Shown here one piece after another: positions 1-11,751 of a stretch of DNA of 64,000 nt. The translations under genes were made by a program, and so were the position numbers. The stretch is from Pycnococcus provasolii (taxonomy: Eukaryota > Chlorophyta > Pseudoscourfieldiophyceae > Pseudoscourfieldiales > Pycnococcaceae): NCBI GenBank assembly GCA_938743325.2, contig OW568875.1, positions 558,001 to 622,000 of the forward strand, read 5' to 3'. The notes below the pieces were generated by a model. That model did not search any database, was not told the DNA's origin, and worked only from the letters and a program-made list of their open reading frames with translations. The first letter of the stretch is position 1; every line of letters starts with the position of its first letter.

Positions 1-579
1 GAACTGGCTCGTGTCGTCGTTGAAGAGTCCGGTGTTTCCGATGATGACGGACGTGTCGACGTACGCCGGGTACGAAGGGTCCTGCACGCTGACGCTGTGT
101 CCGCTTCCGAACATCATCTGGATGCGTCCAATGTCGCACTTCGACCCGTCGCTGACGAAGATGTCGGCGGCACTTGTGTCAACGTGGCTGTAGAATCGCT
201 CTGCGATCGCGTCGCGCAGCGGTCCCTGTCCCTGTTCGGCACCGTATCCTCCGTACTTGCCGTATCCGTCGAGCGTTCCGAGTCCCTTGGCGGACTCGAC
301 CATGCCGTCGACGATAGGTTGTGGGATGGGTTCGGTGGTATCCCCGATACCGAGACTGATGATCTTCGCGTCTGGGTTCGCTTCGAGGTGTTCGTTACGT
401 CGTCGCGCGATCTCGGGGAACAAGTATCCCGCTGCCAGTTTTCCAATGTTCGCGTTGCGCGTCACCGTCGACATGCATATTGTTTGATTGAGACCACGGT
501 GGCTGCGAGCACCACGAGACACACCACGGCCACCCGTGTGAGACACACCACGAGACGACACAGTAGACATCATCATCAT
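1..579 (-). CDS. dapL: LL-diaminopimelate aminotransferase, plastid (5' part, runs off left edge)
   Basis: Reading leftward from the ATG at 579 gives 193 codons that stay open to the window edge. From about residue 40 the protein follows the plant AGD2/DapL family closely: AGYLFPEIARRR, ISLGIGDTTEPIP, GYGAEQG, FVSDGSKCDIGR, QDPSYPAYVDTSVI and GNTG all occur in order. The family is a PLP-dependent fold-type I enzyme that converts tetrahydrodipicolinate to LL-diaminopimelate in plastid lysine synthesis. The active-site lysine lies beyond the edge. I chose the first of four consecutive ATGs. The 35 residues before the second candidate start (ATG at 474) are Ser/Arg/Gly-rich without acidic residues, as expected for a plastid transit peptide. 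The start at 474 would remove it. The family call is firm; the plastid location is inferred. Confidence 0.92.
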   Translation of the reverse strand, partial: MMMMSTVSSRGVSHTGGRGVSRGARSHRGLNQTICMSTVTRNANIGKLAAGYLFPEIARRRNEHLEANPDAKIISLGIGDTTEPIPQPIVDGMVESAKGLGTLDGYGKYGGYGAEQGQGPLRDAIAERFYSHVDTSAADIFVSDGSKCDIGRIQMMFGSGHSVSVQDPSYPAYVDTSVIIGNTGLFNDDTSQF

Positions 580-983
580 ATAACTAGGATAGGACAACAG
601 TAGTACTAGGCAAGAAGGAGTGGTTAGGACAACAAGGTCAAGCAGAACAAACACACGCCGTTGTTTGTTCTCTGAGCCACTCAGCTGAGCCAATCAGGTT
701 GGGTGTCAGGGAAAGGAAGCAACAGGGGCACTATGGCACGAGGCCTCTTGAACGATGCCAGACTGACTATTCTATCCCCTTGGATGAACTCATCAAGGAA
801 TAATATCAACAAAGGCATCACCGATCACGGCGCCGCCACATGACTCCAAACGCGACCAAACGCGCCACTGTGGTAAAATAGTACTACTATGCAGTAGTCG
901 GGGTTTCCTTAGCTAGGGTAGGTAGGTGGCTGCCTGGGGCTGGGGCTGGGGGGGAGCTGGTGCGCATGGTTATTGTTGGGGCA

Positions 984-1010
984 TTAGGGTTAGGGTTAGG
1001 GTTAGGGTTA
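984..1010 (+). promoter_or_regulatory. Interstitial telomere-like array (TTAGGG)4
   Basis: Four tandem TTAGGG units plus a partial unit, about 405 bp upstream of the dapL ATG and 535 bp upstream of the gene at 1545. TTAGGG is on the sense strand of the latter. It is internal to the contig, so it is not a chromosome end. A promoter role is inferred from similar blocks elsewhere in the window. Confidence 0.5.
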
Positions 1011-1178
1011 CCCCGGGGGGCCCGGCTGCCCGGCTGCCAGGGGGGACTCAGGGGGGAAGGGGAGCTGGTATGTAAAATCTGATCGGGGGAGAAGAGCTAA
1101 TTTATCGTAAGAACTAAGTACCCTAGTGGTGGTGCAGTTGGTTAGGGCATTAGGGGCCATCATTAGGGCATGAGGGCA

Positions 1179-1199
1179 TTAGGGTTAGGGTTAGGGTTA
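1179..1199 (+). promoter_or_regulatory. Interstitial telomere-like array (TTAGGG)3
   Basis: Second, shorter TTAGGG array in the same intergenic region, about 345 bp upstream of the next plus-strand ATG. Single GGGCATTAGGG-like variants surround it (1145-1178), which suggests decay or repeated slippage. Confidence 0.5.
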
Positions 1200-1544
1200 C
1201 GGGGAGTGCCGATCCCTTTTTCCCTCGAACCTGTCGGGACCCCCGGGGGGGTGTTTTCTTCGCCTCCTTTTTTTGGGCATCATCATCATCCCCGGGATGG
1301 ATGGTCGTAATTATTTGCCATGTACTGTAAAATATAATTGTCACACATGCATGATCATCACAGACTGTCCATGTTGTGTCACCACATGTTACTTACAAGT
1401 ACCTTAAGTGTCATATCACCGTCCATTGCATTGATCTCTCTCTCTCTCTCTCCGTTGGCGTTGATTCCCGTGCGTGAGATTTCCTTGCTTGTCCAGAGTT
1501 CATACTTCATTTGGAAGACCTGTGTGAGTGCCTGCTGAGTGGTG

Positions 1545-3338
1545 ATGATGGTGGTGGTGGTGCCCACTCGGATGATGAGGATGAGGATGAGGATGAGGAG
1601 CACTTTGGGATTCCTACTATGCCTGATGATGATAATTGTCAATAATAATAATGTCGCAGTATCATCATCAGCCCCTCCTGCTTCTTCTGAAACTACGATG
1701 ACGACGACGACGACGACGATGATTCCTTACGAGTCTCCGTCAGAAATACGCAAAGCACTGTACGACAAACAGTTCAAAAGTACACTCCAAGCAGCAGCTC
1801 TCAGCCTCATAAGTACTAAAAAAACTAATGATAATAACACAGTTTCATCAATAACGCAGCAACAACTCATTAACACGCACCAACCTTGCGAACGCCTCGC
1901 GCGGAAACCAGTCGCGTTCTGCGGACAGGCTCAACTGCTTGCAGCTCGTCGAACGGGCGCGGGCATGTCGCCGCACGAGGAGGCAATCCTCCAAACGCTC
2001 GAAAGACTCGAAAGAAACGCAAGGCGTGTCATCGACAAAACGGCTCAGGCGTACAACCTTTCCGCGACACAGCTTGCAAACGCCGCCGCGCTCGTGCACG
2101 GAAACGTCGACATAAGAACGTGGAGAGGCGGATGCGACGATCAGGTGGAGCGATTGCTGAACCAAACACGCAGCAGCAGCAGCAGCAGCATCAACGAAAC
2201 GTGGGCGCGACTCTGGTTGTATGGACTTCCGCCAAAATCTGCCATAGCAAAGGCGTGTGGCAAACAAAACACGACAACAGCAACAACGACGACGTACTAC
2301 GCACCGCTGCACGTCATCCGTGCACCGCCACCTGCCATGGTAGCCTCGCACGAGACAAACGAGGAGGCTGAGTCGCGTCGAAGGACGCGCAAGCGATGGT
2401 GGAAGCACAACCTGCCACCGCCTGAGGCGTCGAGCGCACGCCCGGGAGCCACGAACGCCGTTGCGACAGCGGTTGGCGCGAATGCGGCGGGGGCATGGAA
2501 AATGGTTGCAGCGTGTGAGATTGGGGCGATTGTGCCGTCCGTGGATGACGATGTTGGTGTGGAGGAGGAGGAGGAGCGGGAGGAGGCGGCGGAGACGAAG
2601 GAGCTGATGGGTGTGGTGGAGGAGATGATGGAGGGCATGTTTGAGGAGGAGCCTGGGGTGATGGACGCGACGGCGACGGCGACAACGACGGCTTCATCGT
2701 GCGTAATCACAGACGATGAAGGCGCTCCGATGCCTCTGCTGAGGATGGCGCAGGCGGAAGTGGAGGCAGGAGCGCGCGGCGCGGCCGCGGCGATGGCGAT
2801 GCTGAGGCGTGGCGAGGAAGAGCATGCGCTTGCGCAGGCGGAGGACGACCTCACGCCCCTGGCACGAAGGGTCAGGGACGCCGGCGCAACTCGTTCGCCC
2901 ATCTCGCCCGCCGCCTTCGCGTTGGTGGCGAGGTGGGCGGATGAGGAGCGCCTGCACCTCGTCTCCGACGACGCGCGGAGCGGTGGCGCCGCAGAGGCGG
3001 GGGCGGAAGGGCAAGACGAGCCGACGCGCGCATTGCGCGCACACTACATGCGCAACGCCGCCGACGCGCTACTCCCTGAGGTGGGGCTAGCGGCGGGGCC
3101 AATAGCGCCGGCAGGGCGCGCCCTCCCGGCACATCACGTCGCCTCCCCGTACGGCGGGGGCTACGTGGTGCGCGCGGTGTTGGCGGAGTTGTGCGCCGAG
3201 CGCCTGGATGCGCTAGGCGCGCTGGCGGGAAACATGCGCGCCGCGCAGCGCGCATCGGCGCGCGACGGGTTGGCGAACGAGCGTGCGCAAGAGTGGGAAC
3301 GTCGTGCGAGAATGCGCTGGCAGGAACGTGTAAAGTGA
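1545..3338 (+). CDS. Secreted or membrane-anchored protein of unknown function
   Basis: I do not recognise this 597-residue protein. The frame has an in-frame stop just before it. The first ATG is at 1545, and later ATGs at 1572 and 1593 give a better n-region: Met/Arg-alternating residues followed by the hydrophobic core LGFLLCLMMIIV, a likely signal peptide or anchor. A Thr run follows (about residues 50-60). The middle part holds a conserved-looking segment with Cys residues (QPCERLARKPVAFCGQ; WRGGCDDQVERLL; KACGKQ). Then come an acidic stretch with E-runs and a C-terminal half rich in Ala, Arg and Glu that is probably helical. Composition changes from AT-richer and Asn/Thr-rich at the N-terminus to GC-rich and Ala-rich at the C-terminus. 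The gene converges on the polycystin gene with 44 bp between stops. Confidence 0.6.
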   Translation: MMVVVVPTRMMRMRMRMRSTLGFLLCLMMIIVNNNNVAVSSSAPPASSETTMTTTTTTMIPYESPSEIRKALYDKQFKSTLQAAALSLISTKKTNDNNTVSSITQQQLINTHQPCERLARKPVAFCGQAQLLAARRTGAGMSPHEEAILQTLERLERNARRVIDKTAQAYNLSATQLANAAALVHGNVDIRTWRGGCDDQVERLLNQTRSSSSSSINETWARLWLYGLPPKSAIAKACGKQNTTTATTTTYYAPLHVIRAPPPAMVASHETNEEAESRRRTRKRWWKHNLPPPEASSARPGATNAVATAVGANAAGAWKMVAACEIGAIVPSVDDDVGVEEEEEREEAAETKELMGVVEEMMEGMFEEEPGVMDATATATTTASSCVITDDEGAPMPLLRMAQAEVEAGARGAAAAMAMLRRGEEEHALAQAEDDLTPLARRVRDAGATRSPISPAAFALVARWADEERLHLVSDDARSGGAAEAGAEGQDEPTRALRAHYMRNAADALLPEVGLAAGPIAPAGRALPAHHVASPYGGGYVVRAVLAELCAERLDALGALAGNMRAAQRASARDGLANERAQEWERRARMRWQERVK

Positions 3339-3436
3339 TAGGAAAGAATATATTCTTTCCAATATATACATACACATATACTTTACACAGAACTATTTAT
3401 CATATTTCCAATATATTCTTGGCCTTGGCACGATAT
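3327..3436 (-). repeat. Copy A of a 3'-end sequence shared with the ABCF gene
   Basis: This block matches 15531-15630 in the same orientation. Exact runs of 20 bp (3376-3395 versus 15561-15580) and 16 bp (ending at 3436 versus 15630) are joined by alignable AT-rich sequence. Here it covers the last 17 or so polycystin codons and the 3' UTR. In the other copy it covers the ABCF C-terminus and 3' UTR in a different frame. Confidence 0.75.
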
Positions 3437-6400
3437 CCCGTCGAGCTGACTACTCGAATCACCCTCCACGATCGCGTCGTTGCCTTTTTTCAGGTGGTCT
3501 AATAAGGTTGCGGCACCATTCTGCATCTCCATCACTTTCGCATGCACTTCATGAAGACCGAGGCGGATTCTGCGATTGTGCCTACGGGCGATGCGAAGCA
3601 AACGAATGGCGGATAAGCTCATCGCCGGTTCGTCGCCATCGGAATCTTCGGTATCATCGGTGCCGTCAAAACTGACATGATGGATCACGTTGTTGTTTGA
3701 CAAGCTTGTCTTCCTCTCTTCACGCGATAGCCGACGCCACCAAGGTGCTAAGATGTTCGCTTTTCCAAACTGATCGAGCAGCGTTGCCGCTAGATTCCGC
3801 GCAGCTTCAATTGACCCTACCTTGCGGAACCACAAAATAGATGATAAAGACAAGCGTGAAGTAGGCACTTTCGAAAATGCCGTACTGCTTTCCATCCCCC
3901 CCGAATGAGAACGTGCGAACAAGTCGTCCGTCAAGCTCTTCATAATCTCAAAGAGCTCCCGACTCGTAACGACTTCATTCGTCGTCTCAAGGGCGAAATC
4001 GCGAAAGCCATGCAATGGCCGCATCTCTCTTGGCACATTAAAGAATCTGCCGAATTTGGGCCAAATACTGTATTCTTTTTGATGTAATACCCTTAACGAA
4101 TATCCTATATCATCTAAATTCAATCTCGGCATGTCGATATGCTGCCCTGACGCTTTCAAGCGATTCATTGTGTGCTGCAAAGCCTTCACGACATTTTGGA
4201 CCGAAAGGCGTGGCTTTCTTTTTCTCAGCTTCCTAAACGCTCGTGACAAGTGCTGCACCGTCACACCGGTCCCCAGTGATGTGAAATAGTCCAGAGCCAT
4301 TTCCCTCATGTCGGATGGGATGGTTGCTGCCTTTGCACCTTCGTTGTAGTGACCTGTTTGAATTTTGGGCGTGTTCCGTTAGTGGTTTTTGATACATGCG
4401 CGACGGCTAGGCAGGGGTAAATCTTACGGGAAAATTCATCAATGATCAATCCAAGAACTGTGTTTCATCGTGTGCGTGTTGTGTTAGGTACGTCAGTAAA
4501 TTATATCTGCCAATTCTTCATCCATCGCATCACGGCTGATTGGAGAATTCGACTCACCAAATTCAATCAAAACCATCACTAAAATAAAGCTGTTGAAAAA
4601 CCAGAACACCTGCATCGCGTACTGTTCGATTGCGGAGATCGCCACGTTCGACTCCCTGAAGTACGCGTTTCCTGCAGTCTCGCCTAGCACGTACTCCATA
4701 TTATATTCGACAGATTTTGAAAAGGTGCTAAATAATTCAACGCGATCGCCCATCAAAAAGAATGTGACGGCACCACCGCCGACTTGAAAGAGGATGAAAA
4801 CCACGGCGAGCGTGATCAAGCCCGGGATAACGCCTCTGAATGTGAGACTAATCACGTGAAGCTTAGCCTGGAATGACGAATGCACGAAAATCTGCGCGAT
4901 CAGAAAGAGGATGACCAATGACTGCATGAAAAAATATAGGTCAAATACGTTTCCAGCATGTGAGATGCGATTCCGTAGATCGATGTACGCTGACACACCA
5001 CCGCCATCAAGGCGCGACGGGAGCGTGTGCCGCATGGCACCGGGTAAATCCAGACCATCGAATGATTCGGACTCACCTTCTCTATGAAGGAGCAGAGGTC
5101 GTCCCACCGAGCTCGAGTCACCGTCGTACCATCTATAGCGGTTTTCGTACTGCAACTTGGAGCTGGCATACAACGCAAAAGTCCACCAAACCACCATAGC
5201 AGCAAGTACGACTGAGGCAAGAACCGTCTTTATTGCAAGCTGCGCGGCGGTTTCTGTCTCAATATCTGTCTCACGAGTATTGGTGATCTTCTCAACCAAT
5301 TTTCGGATGAGCTTTATCAGTTGCACGGCGAAGATCAAAGCCGCCAACACAGTAAGACACATCTCAACCATGCCTCTTAAAATGTCGCCTGCACTCTCGT
5401 ATTCTACGAGAGGAATGCAGCGCAACTCCTTGGATGACTTGCCAATATCGCCCGACAGCTGGTACCGGAACTCATACTGTGCTGTGCACATGATACGCTC
5501 GTCAGGAAGATGCAACACGAAGCTTGCCATCAGTGATTCTGTAAGTTCCGAAACGTAACCCGCATCCTCTAGATACGTGAAGAGACGCATCGCTCCAGGG
5601 TTGGAGAGGGAAGTATCGACAAAGATGGGATATCCTGTTTCAAAATAAAATTTGGGCGCGCGTGGTGTGCGTTTGTGTGTGTCGTGTTAGTCGTGTTGGT
5701 TGGGACGCCATTGGCATTGCAATACTCATCACATGTGCTTTCGCTGCGAGGTGAAGGTGGAAACTAAAGCCAGGGAATCCAAAAACAACCAATCCTCACA
5801 AACAAGCACCAACACAAGCACAAGCACAAGCACAAACACAAACACAAACACGAGAGTCTCATCTCGGCGGCACGTACCTGGTAAACCGCGATGCCGTGAA
5901 ATTTGAGCTAAACGTTCGTCCACATTCGCAACCGGCTCAAACGCAAATGGTTCGCCAGACAAAGGATCCATCTCCGACGAAAGATTGAAGTATTTGGCGT
6001 ACTTCTGCTCATCCGCGGAAAGTTCGGCGCTGTATACTTTTGATCCGAAGCGATAAATCGGGTTGACGCCTAAACGAGACGTCTCTAATCGAGTTCCATA
6101 GAATCGAGGGAGTGCACGCACATCCGCATGGCTAGGTGTGCTTGTTCCCACACCCTTACGTTCGCGATGTGTGACGTAAAGCATTACGCCACCAACTATT
6201 ACATTCTTTTTCGTCGATCCCATGTGACGTGCTCTGATCAATCCAGATGTCCTGCCCAACAGCTCATTGTCGTATGACTCAGTCAGAATGTAGCCACCTA
6301 AAGACTCATCGAGAGCTTCATCTGAGTCATCTTGACGAGCTCCATCTCTTAAATTCAATACTTTACCACCGCCAGTTTTAGAGCTGCTCACACGAAGCAA

Positions 6401-9400
6401 CTTTCGGCCTCTCTCAGATATTGGATTATAATGTGGCGGTGGCGCGCACAGATGAAGCAAAGCTGTCGTTGCATTGAAAAGATTCACAAACACTTCGAGG
6501 CGTATTAACGGCTCACCAGTTGGCGTACTGAGCTGGAGTCCATCGAAGGTATTCGCCGCCGACGTGACTCTGTTCGGGCGCATGTACGAAATTTGTTCTA
6601 CGACCACATCGCCTGTGGCAACGAGAACGCCAGCTAAGACAAGCGACATTTCGCTATGCTTAACGAATTCAGTCGCAAGCTCCTCAAGCAGATTTTCGCT
6701 ATCATTGCCGGCAGATGTGGCAGATGATGGGAATCCTGCACGGATGTCATGCCAGGACTTGACACGCAAATCTGGTACAAGGCTTAGCACCACTCCAACT
6801 TGCATGCCGCCATCATGCGTATTAGGTAGCTCCACATTTGCCTCGACGTTCCTACCACCGTCCTCCCTCGGGATGATCCCTGGTTGCGAGAAGATTAAAG
6901 TGCCCGCAGCTTTCAGTGCCGCAGGAACGGATTTTAGAAATGCCTCGGGAAATTCAGTGACATTTTTATTCAACGAGCAAGGCACGGATGGTGGAGGCTG
7001 CGCAGCCTCTGCCGTGGCTTTTACCGACGATGGATTATTTTCCAGATTTTCTGAAGTGCTATCCCTCGACATGTTATACACCAGGCGCAGTTTCCCCTTT
7101 TCGTTCCGGTCGCACGTGTCGACATCAGTGAACGAATCAGAGAGGATTTGCTCAAGCTGTACCACCCGCTGCATAAGTTGCTGTGCTAGAGCCAGCGTGC
7201 CGTCCGATTCAGTCACGAGCGTCGAAAGAGACGCTAATAGCTGTGCCTGTAAAGACATGAAATTGTGATATTATTGGGATGGGGAAATAATCGTATTAGA
7301 TTCGCACTTTTGTGTTGGAATTTCGAAAGTGCTGCTAATGTCGTGAAACAAACACAATATACCACAAAATTAAAGGATGGAGTGGCTTCATAACGTACCG
7401 TGACTTCTTCTAGCTCATCTACCAGCTCATTGCTCGTCTTTTGTGAGCTGAGGGATTCCGCAAGGCTAGCTGAGAAATCATCAGCCAGCTTAGTCGTGAA
7501 TGACTCGCCAGACACGCGAAGACGTGCAACTTCGGTGCTTTTGACTGCATCTGCTTGCAGCGCATCGCTGCTTTTCTCCAACTTCTCAATGCTGGCAAAA
7601 AGCTGCGCAAGACGCGCGCGGTCTGGATTGTTTTGGGGAGGGGGAGAGAGGAGTGTGAGTGTTGTACTGTGTTGTGATCCAACTCTGAAATCTCCTAACT
7701 GCCTCCTGACCATAAGGCAAATCCACCCAAGAATGGATGCGCGCTCATTTTCACATCTCATGGGAAATAGTCCAGGGTAATAATTCATGAAAATAGCATC
7801 TCCCCTCCCTCGTTCCCCCTCTTTCTCATACAAAGACAAAATGAACATACCTTGATCAACTTGGTCCGTCAATGCTGTTGTCTTGGGTGCTTCGGCACTC
7901 GCAGCAGGATTGACCGCGCCAACCCTCGCTCCAACTTCGTTCGCTGCGGACGTAAAGGTAGATCCAAGGCTTCCATCAGCACCCGCCTGTTGCAGAGCTG
8001 CCGCAAGCGCTAGAGCACGGCTCTCCGCGCCTCCTTGCAAGAAGCGCCGAGTTCCCTCTACTTCCTGCGGGTTAGCACTATCGCCCATAGCATCTTTAAC
8101 TGCCAGAGTGAAGCTAACGAAAATTTCGTAGCCAGTAGCTGACGATGGTGTGACGAGTATTGCTTCGGCCGAGTCGATGAAAACGTCGTTTGCTTGAATT
8201 ACGAAGCCCTGCGCTGTCAGAGCTTGTACTTGCGCTTGCACCACAGCGTCATGCAGCGAGCATATTGCCGTCCCGCTAAGAGAATTCGTAACGTTGTTTG
8301 AACATTGAGGATTGGACACCGCATCCGCCTCTGCATTCGCGCCGATTTGATTCGTTGATGTGGCCGCGAAGGCAAACTTCACGCTGAGCAGCGTCACTTC
8401 GACAACGCGCACCTCTACAGTCGCCTTTGCTGCGGCAAGGTTTATTGAATTCGATACTGTGTATTCGAAGCGATACACACCTGGCGCACAGACAACCAAA
8501 TTCCCGAGCTCGAAGCTTCCGATGCCACAAAGTGTGCAGTTGTCTTGTTGGCCTTCGCATGTAATCTCGCGCACAGAGACAATGGATGAAATATCCCCAT
8601 CGGTCTCATCTGTCGCGTACGTTGCGCACGACCAGCCCGCATCTCCTGCGTTTGCGGTTGCATTGACACCAGCATTCGTGCACGTTCCGACTGCACGCGT
8701 GCTTGGCTTGCCATAATGTTGGTCGTGCACAAAAGGACCGACGGCAGAAATTACTGGCGAAGAATCGCGCTGCTGGGCTAGTGGCGAGGAATTGAGTAGT
8801 GCCTGTCGTTCTTGGCAGGTCATGTCCGAGCAGAACCCGCCTAATTCTTTGCTGTCGTCGAAGCACCAGTAATTTCCTTCATCACAAGGCGGTATAATGG
8901 TCACAGTGCGAGTCGCATTCGCAACATTTGGTGGATTTGCGCTGTCCTTGACTACAAACGCAACCTCGAAGACACCGTTGGCAATCGACGTGTTCAAACA
9001 GCCCTTGAGACCCTTGACGTTGAAAAGGTGGCCCAAGCATGCGGTGTCCTGTGCACCGCTGGCACCGCTACCAACGCAGGTCGATGGAGGGCATGCGAGA
9101 ACATCGCCTGTCACGGGACCGTCAAAATCGTCTATGGCACTCGCCCCAGGCTCGCACAGTACATCGTCGTTGGGTAAAAAAGATGAAGCTGCCGTGCACG
9201 GTTCATACCTGTGATACTGTCGAACCTTAACTGACGTGCCTACACCTCCGCCGTTAAGGAGTGTAATTTGTGGCGGCTCGTCTCTTGCCTCGACTTCTGC
9301 AACGATCTCTTCGTTTCCCGAATCCCCAAGCTCACCTGGACATACGCCATTCTCTGAGCATGACATTCCGCCGTCGCAAGGCTGCTCGCCCGGTGGGCAC

Positions 9401-11716
9401 GTCGATGCTGTGTGCCGCACGTGCACGCGTCGCGAGGCGGATGACGTCTCTCCCGCAAAGTCGACAACAGCGAAATCGATCGTGTAGTCGCCAGTCTGCC
9501 AGGGATTGACGTCGCACCGGGCGATGCCCTCAGCATCCCATGCGGCGCCGCAAGCACGCAGGGGCTGCAACGGCGGAATTCCTCCAGACGCGAGGGCACC
9601 CTTGTCGCAAAGCGTTGTCCGGCCCGTCTCGCAGGCCAAGTACGCTTGCCCGTAAGCTAGCTGCAGCGGCGCCTTGCCTGGACCGCCAGGACCAAGTACA
9701 TTTATACTCAGAGGCGTGATGGTGGTGGGTGGCTCTCCAGCTGTGCCAGAGCCGCTTCCCTGAGCCACATTGACCGACGCAATGGCCATCGAGCAGTCTG
9801 CTCGGCACTTGCGATCAATCTCGCAAAGCACCTCGCCGTTTGCAGCACATGGATCAACGATTGAAATCCTGCGATAGGCGGGAGGAGCAACATTTCCTGC
9901 TTTGTCTTTCACCGAGTATTCCAGGACAAAAGGCTGATCAGGTGGCGTCGCCTTGCTGGTGTCAATGGCATGATCAAAAGTCACCGTCACCAGCGAGGTG
10001 ACGGTACCATCAGTCTCATCTACCGCCTCGTAGCCGCCGTAAGGTCCCGATGTATCGCTGAACTCTTCGAAGATTGGCACAGCCTGCTCAACGATACTGA
10101 CACCCTCTGTCGTGGCGATGAAGCGACTTTCAACAGGAGCCCGGAGGAAGATCTGCGGAGGTAAAATGTCTTCCTCTGGCACATACTCCACGACGGAGGA
10201 TGCTTCAGAATCGTCAAGCACATTTTGAAAATTTCCAATATTGCACGCACCTCCGCCGCTCGAACACGAGCCGTCTTCGCACACGATTTCACCTTCGGGG
10301 CAAGGATTAATCACACTAACGATCCGTTCTGCCGAAGCGCAGTTTTGTTCGTCATCGCATACTGTGTAAACGAGCACAAAATCTGCCACCACAGACGTGA
10401 CAACTGGGCCTCCTGACACTACGACGCGATTAGAAAGATCGGTGCCAGATGGGTCATCTAGTGCTTTGAAGCCGGGCTCTTCAAACGTAGCTTTCTGCGC
10501 AATCTCGTAGCGGTCATTACCGATGAGCGTGATCACGGGGGCGACCGTGTCCGGCGGTCTTGTAGTGGTTGTAGTGGTTGTAGTAATTCCGAAGAGCGGC
10601 GTTGGCTCGGGAGGTGGCGGGTACGACGGCGGGGGTGGTGACAGCTGTACAAACTCCACGGCAGCCCCGCCGCCAAATTGTGGCACTGAAGGCGGGGGCG
10701 CGGGAGGAGGGATAGGCGCAGGCGGATTAGGAAAATTAGGCGCATTCGGCGGCGGAGCAGGTGGCGTATTTGGCGGTGGTGCAGGAGGAGGCCTAGGTGG
10801 CGGTTGAGGCGGAGGCAGCAGGGGAGATGGTGGTGGAGGGAGTGGAGGAAGCTGAGGTGGCGGAGGTGGTGGCGGCAGCGGAAGTGGAGGAGGTGGTGGA
10901 TGAGGAGGCGGTGGAGGCAGGAAGGGAATCGGTGGAGGTGGCGAAGGTGGTGGCGGTGAGGGCGGCAGGGGTGGTGCAGGATGTGGAGGTGGCATATCTG
11001 GCGGCTGCTGAGGTGGGGGCGGTGGAAGTTTAGGAGGCGGGCTTGGCGGTGGCGGTGATGGTTGAGGCGGCGGCGGCGGCGGCAGTGTCGGTGGTGGTGG
11101 CGGTAGGGGTGGCGGCAGTGGCGCTAAAGGGGGAGGTGTAAAGGGAGGTGGCGGGGGTGGCACAGGCCAGGGTGGAGATGGAAGCGGCGGTCTAGGTGGT
11201 GAGGGGGGTGGAAATGGTGGAGGAGGGAAAGCGAACTGTGCGGACTGCTGGAGAGAAAGACTTGTCATCGAGTTCAAGCCACTCTGAGTTAGACTAGTGG
11301 TAAGAGAGCCGTTGCCAATTGCAGATGCGAGAAGAGCCGCAGATGATTGCGCGACGCTTGTTGTGGACGCTTCGATTGAAACTTTTATGTTCACTGCGTT
11401 CGACTGATTAAGAACACGTCGGCGCGAGGAAGATTGTACTTCAAGGATTTTCACCGCAGACACATCCACGTTGAGTACGTTCGCGAGTGCTTGTCGGAAT
11501 GCGGTTTGAGCCGAAGCATCGAAGGAAGCCACCGTGTACCCGCCGATGCCAAAAATTACATTGAAAGATGCCATTGCTGGAGGTGGGGGGGGAGGCGGCG
11601 GGGGAAGCGGCGGGGGAGGTGATGGCGGTGATGGCGGTAGCGGGGGAGGTGGCGGTGGCGAGGAAAGTGGCGGGGGAGGTGGCGGTGGCGAGGAAAGTGG
11701 CGGGGGAGGTGGCGGC

Positions 11717-11751
<35 letters not shown>

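Larger units (their letters stand above)
580..1544. other. Intergenic region between divergent dapL and the secreted-protein gene
   Basis: No convincing gene is seen here. The stretch holds G-rich tracts around 925-960 and 1011-1070, two telomere-like TTAGGG arrays, a CT-rich run near 1434-1452, and low-complexity short ORFs. It must contain both divergent promoters. Confidence 0.6.

Noticed and set aside
984-1199. Chromosome end marked by TTAGGG repeats
   Set aside because: The arrays are short, internal, flanked by genes on both sides, and recur in other leaders across the window.
4493-4557. Polycystin ending at the in-frame stop near 4493 (DEELADIIY)
   Set aside because: A consensus GTGAGT donor at 4557 and an acceptor at 4354 join in phase to a 971-bp exon encoding a plausible cytosolic tail. 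The alternative short end remains possible as intron retention.
7623-7850. Coding sequence between polycystin exons 1 and 2
   Set aside because: Stop-free but bounded by GTATGT and a pyrimidine-rich AG, and its translation breaks protein-like composition. Treated as an intron.
9240-10400. CRISPR-like regular spacing of Cys-motif modules
   Set aside because: The periodicity comes from repeated protein domains (DUF5011-like) and the DNA repeats are not conserved. The genome is eukaryotic.
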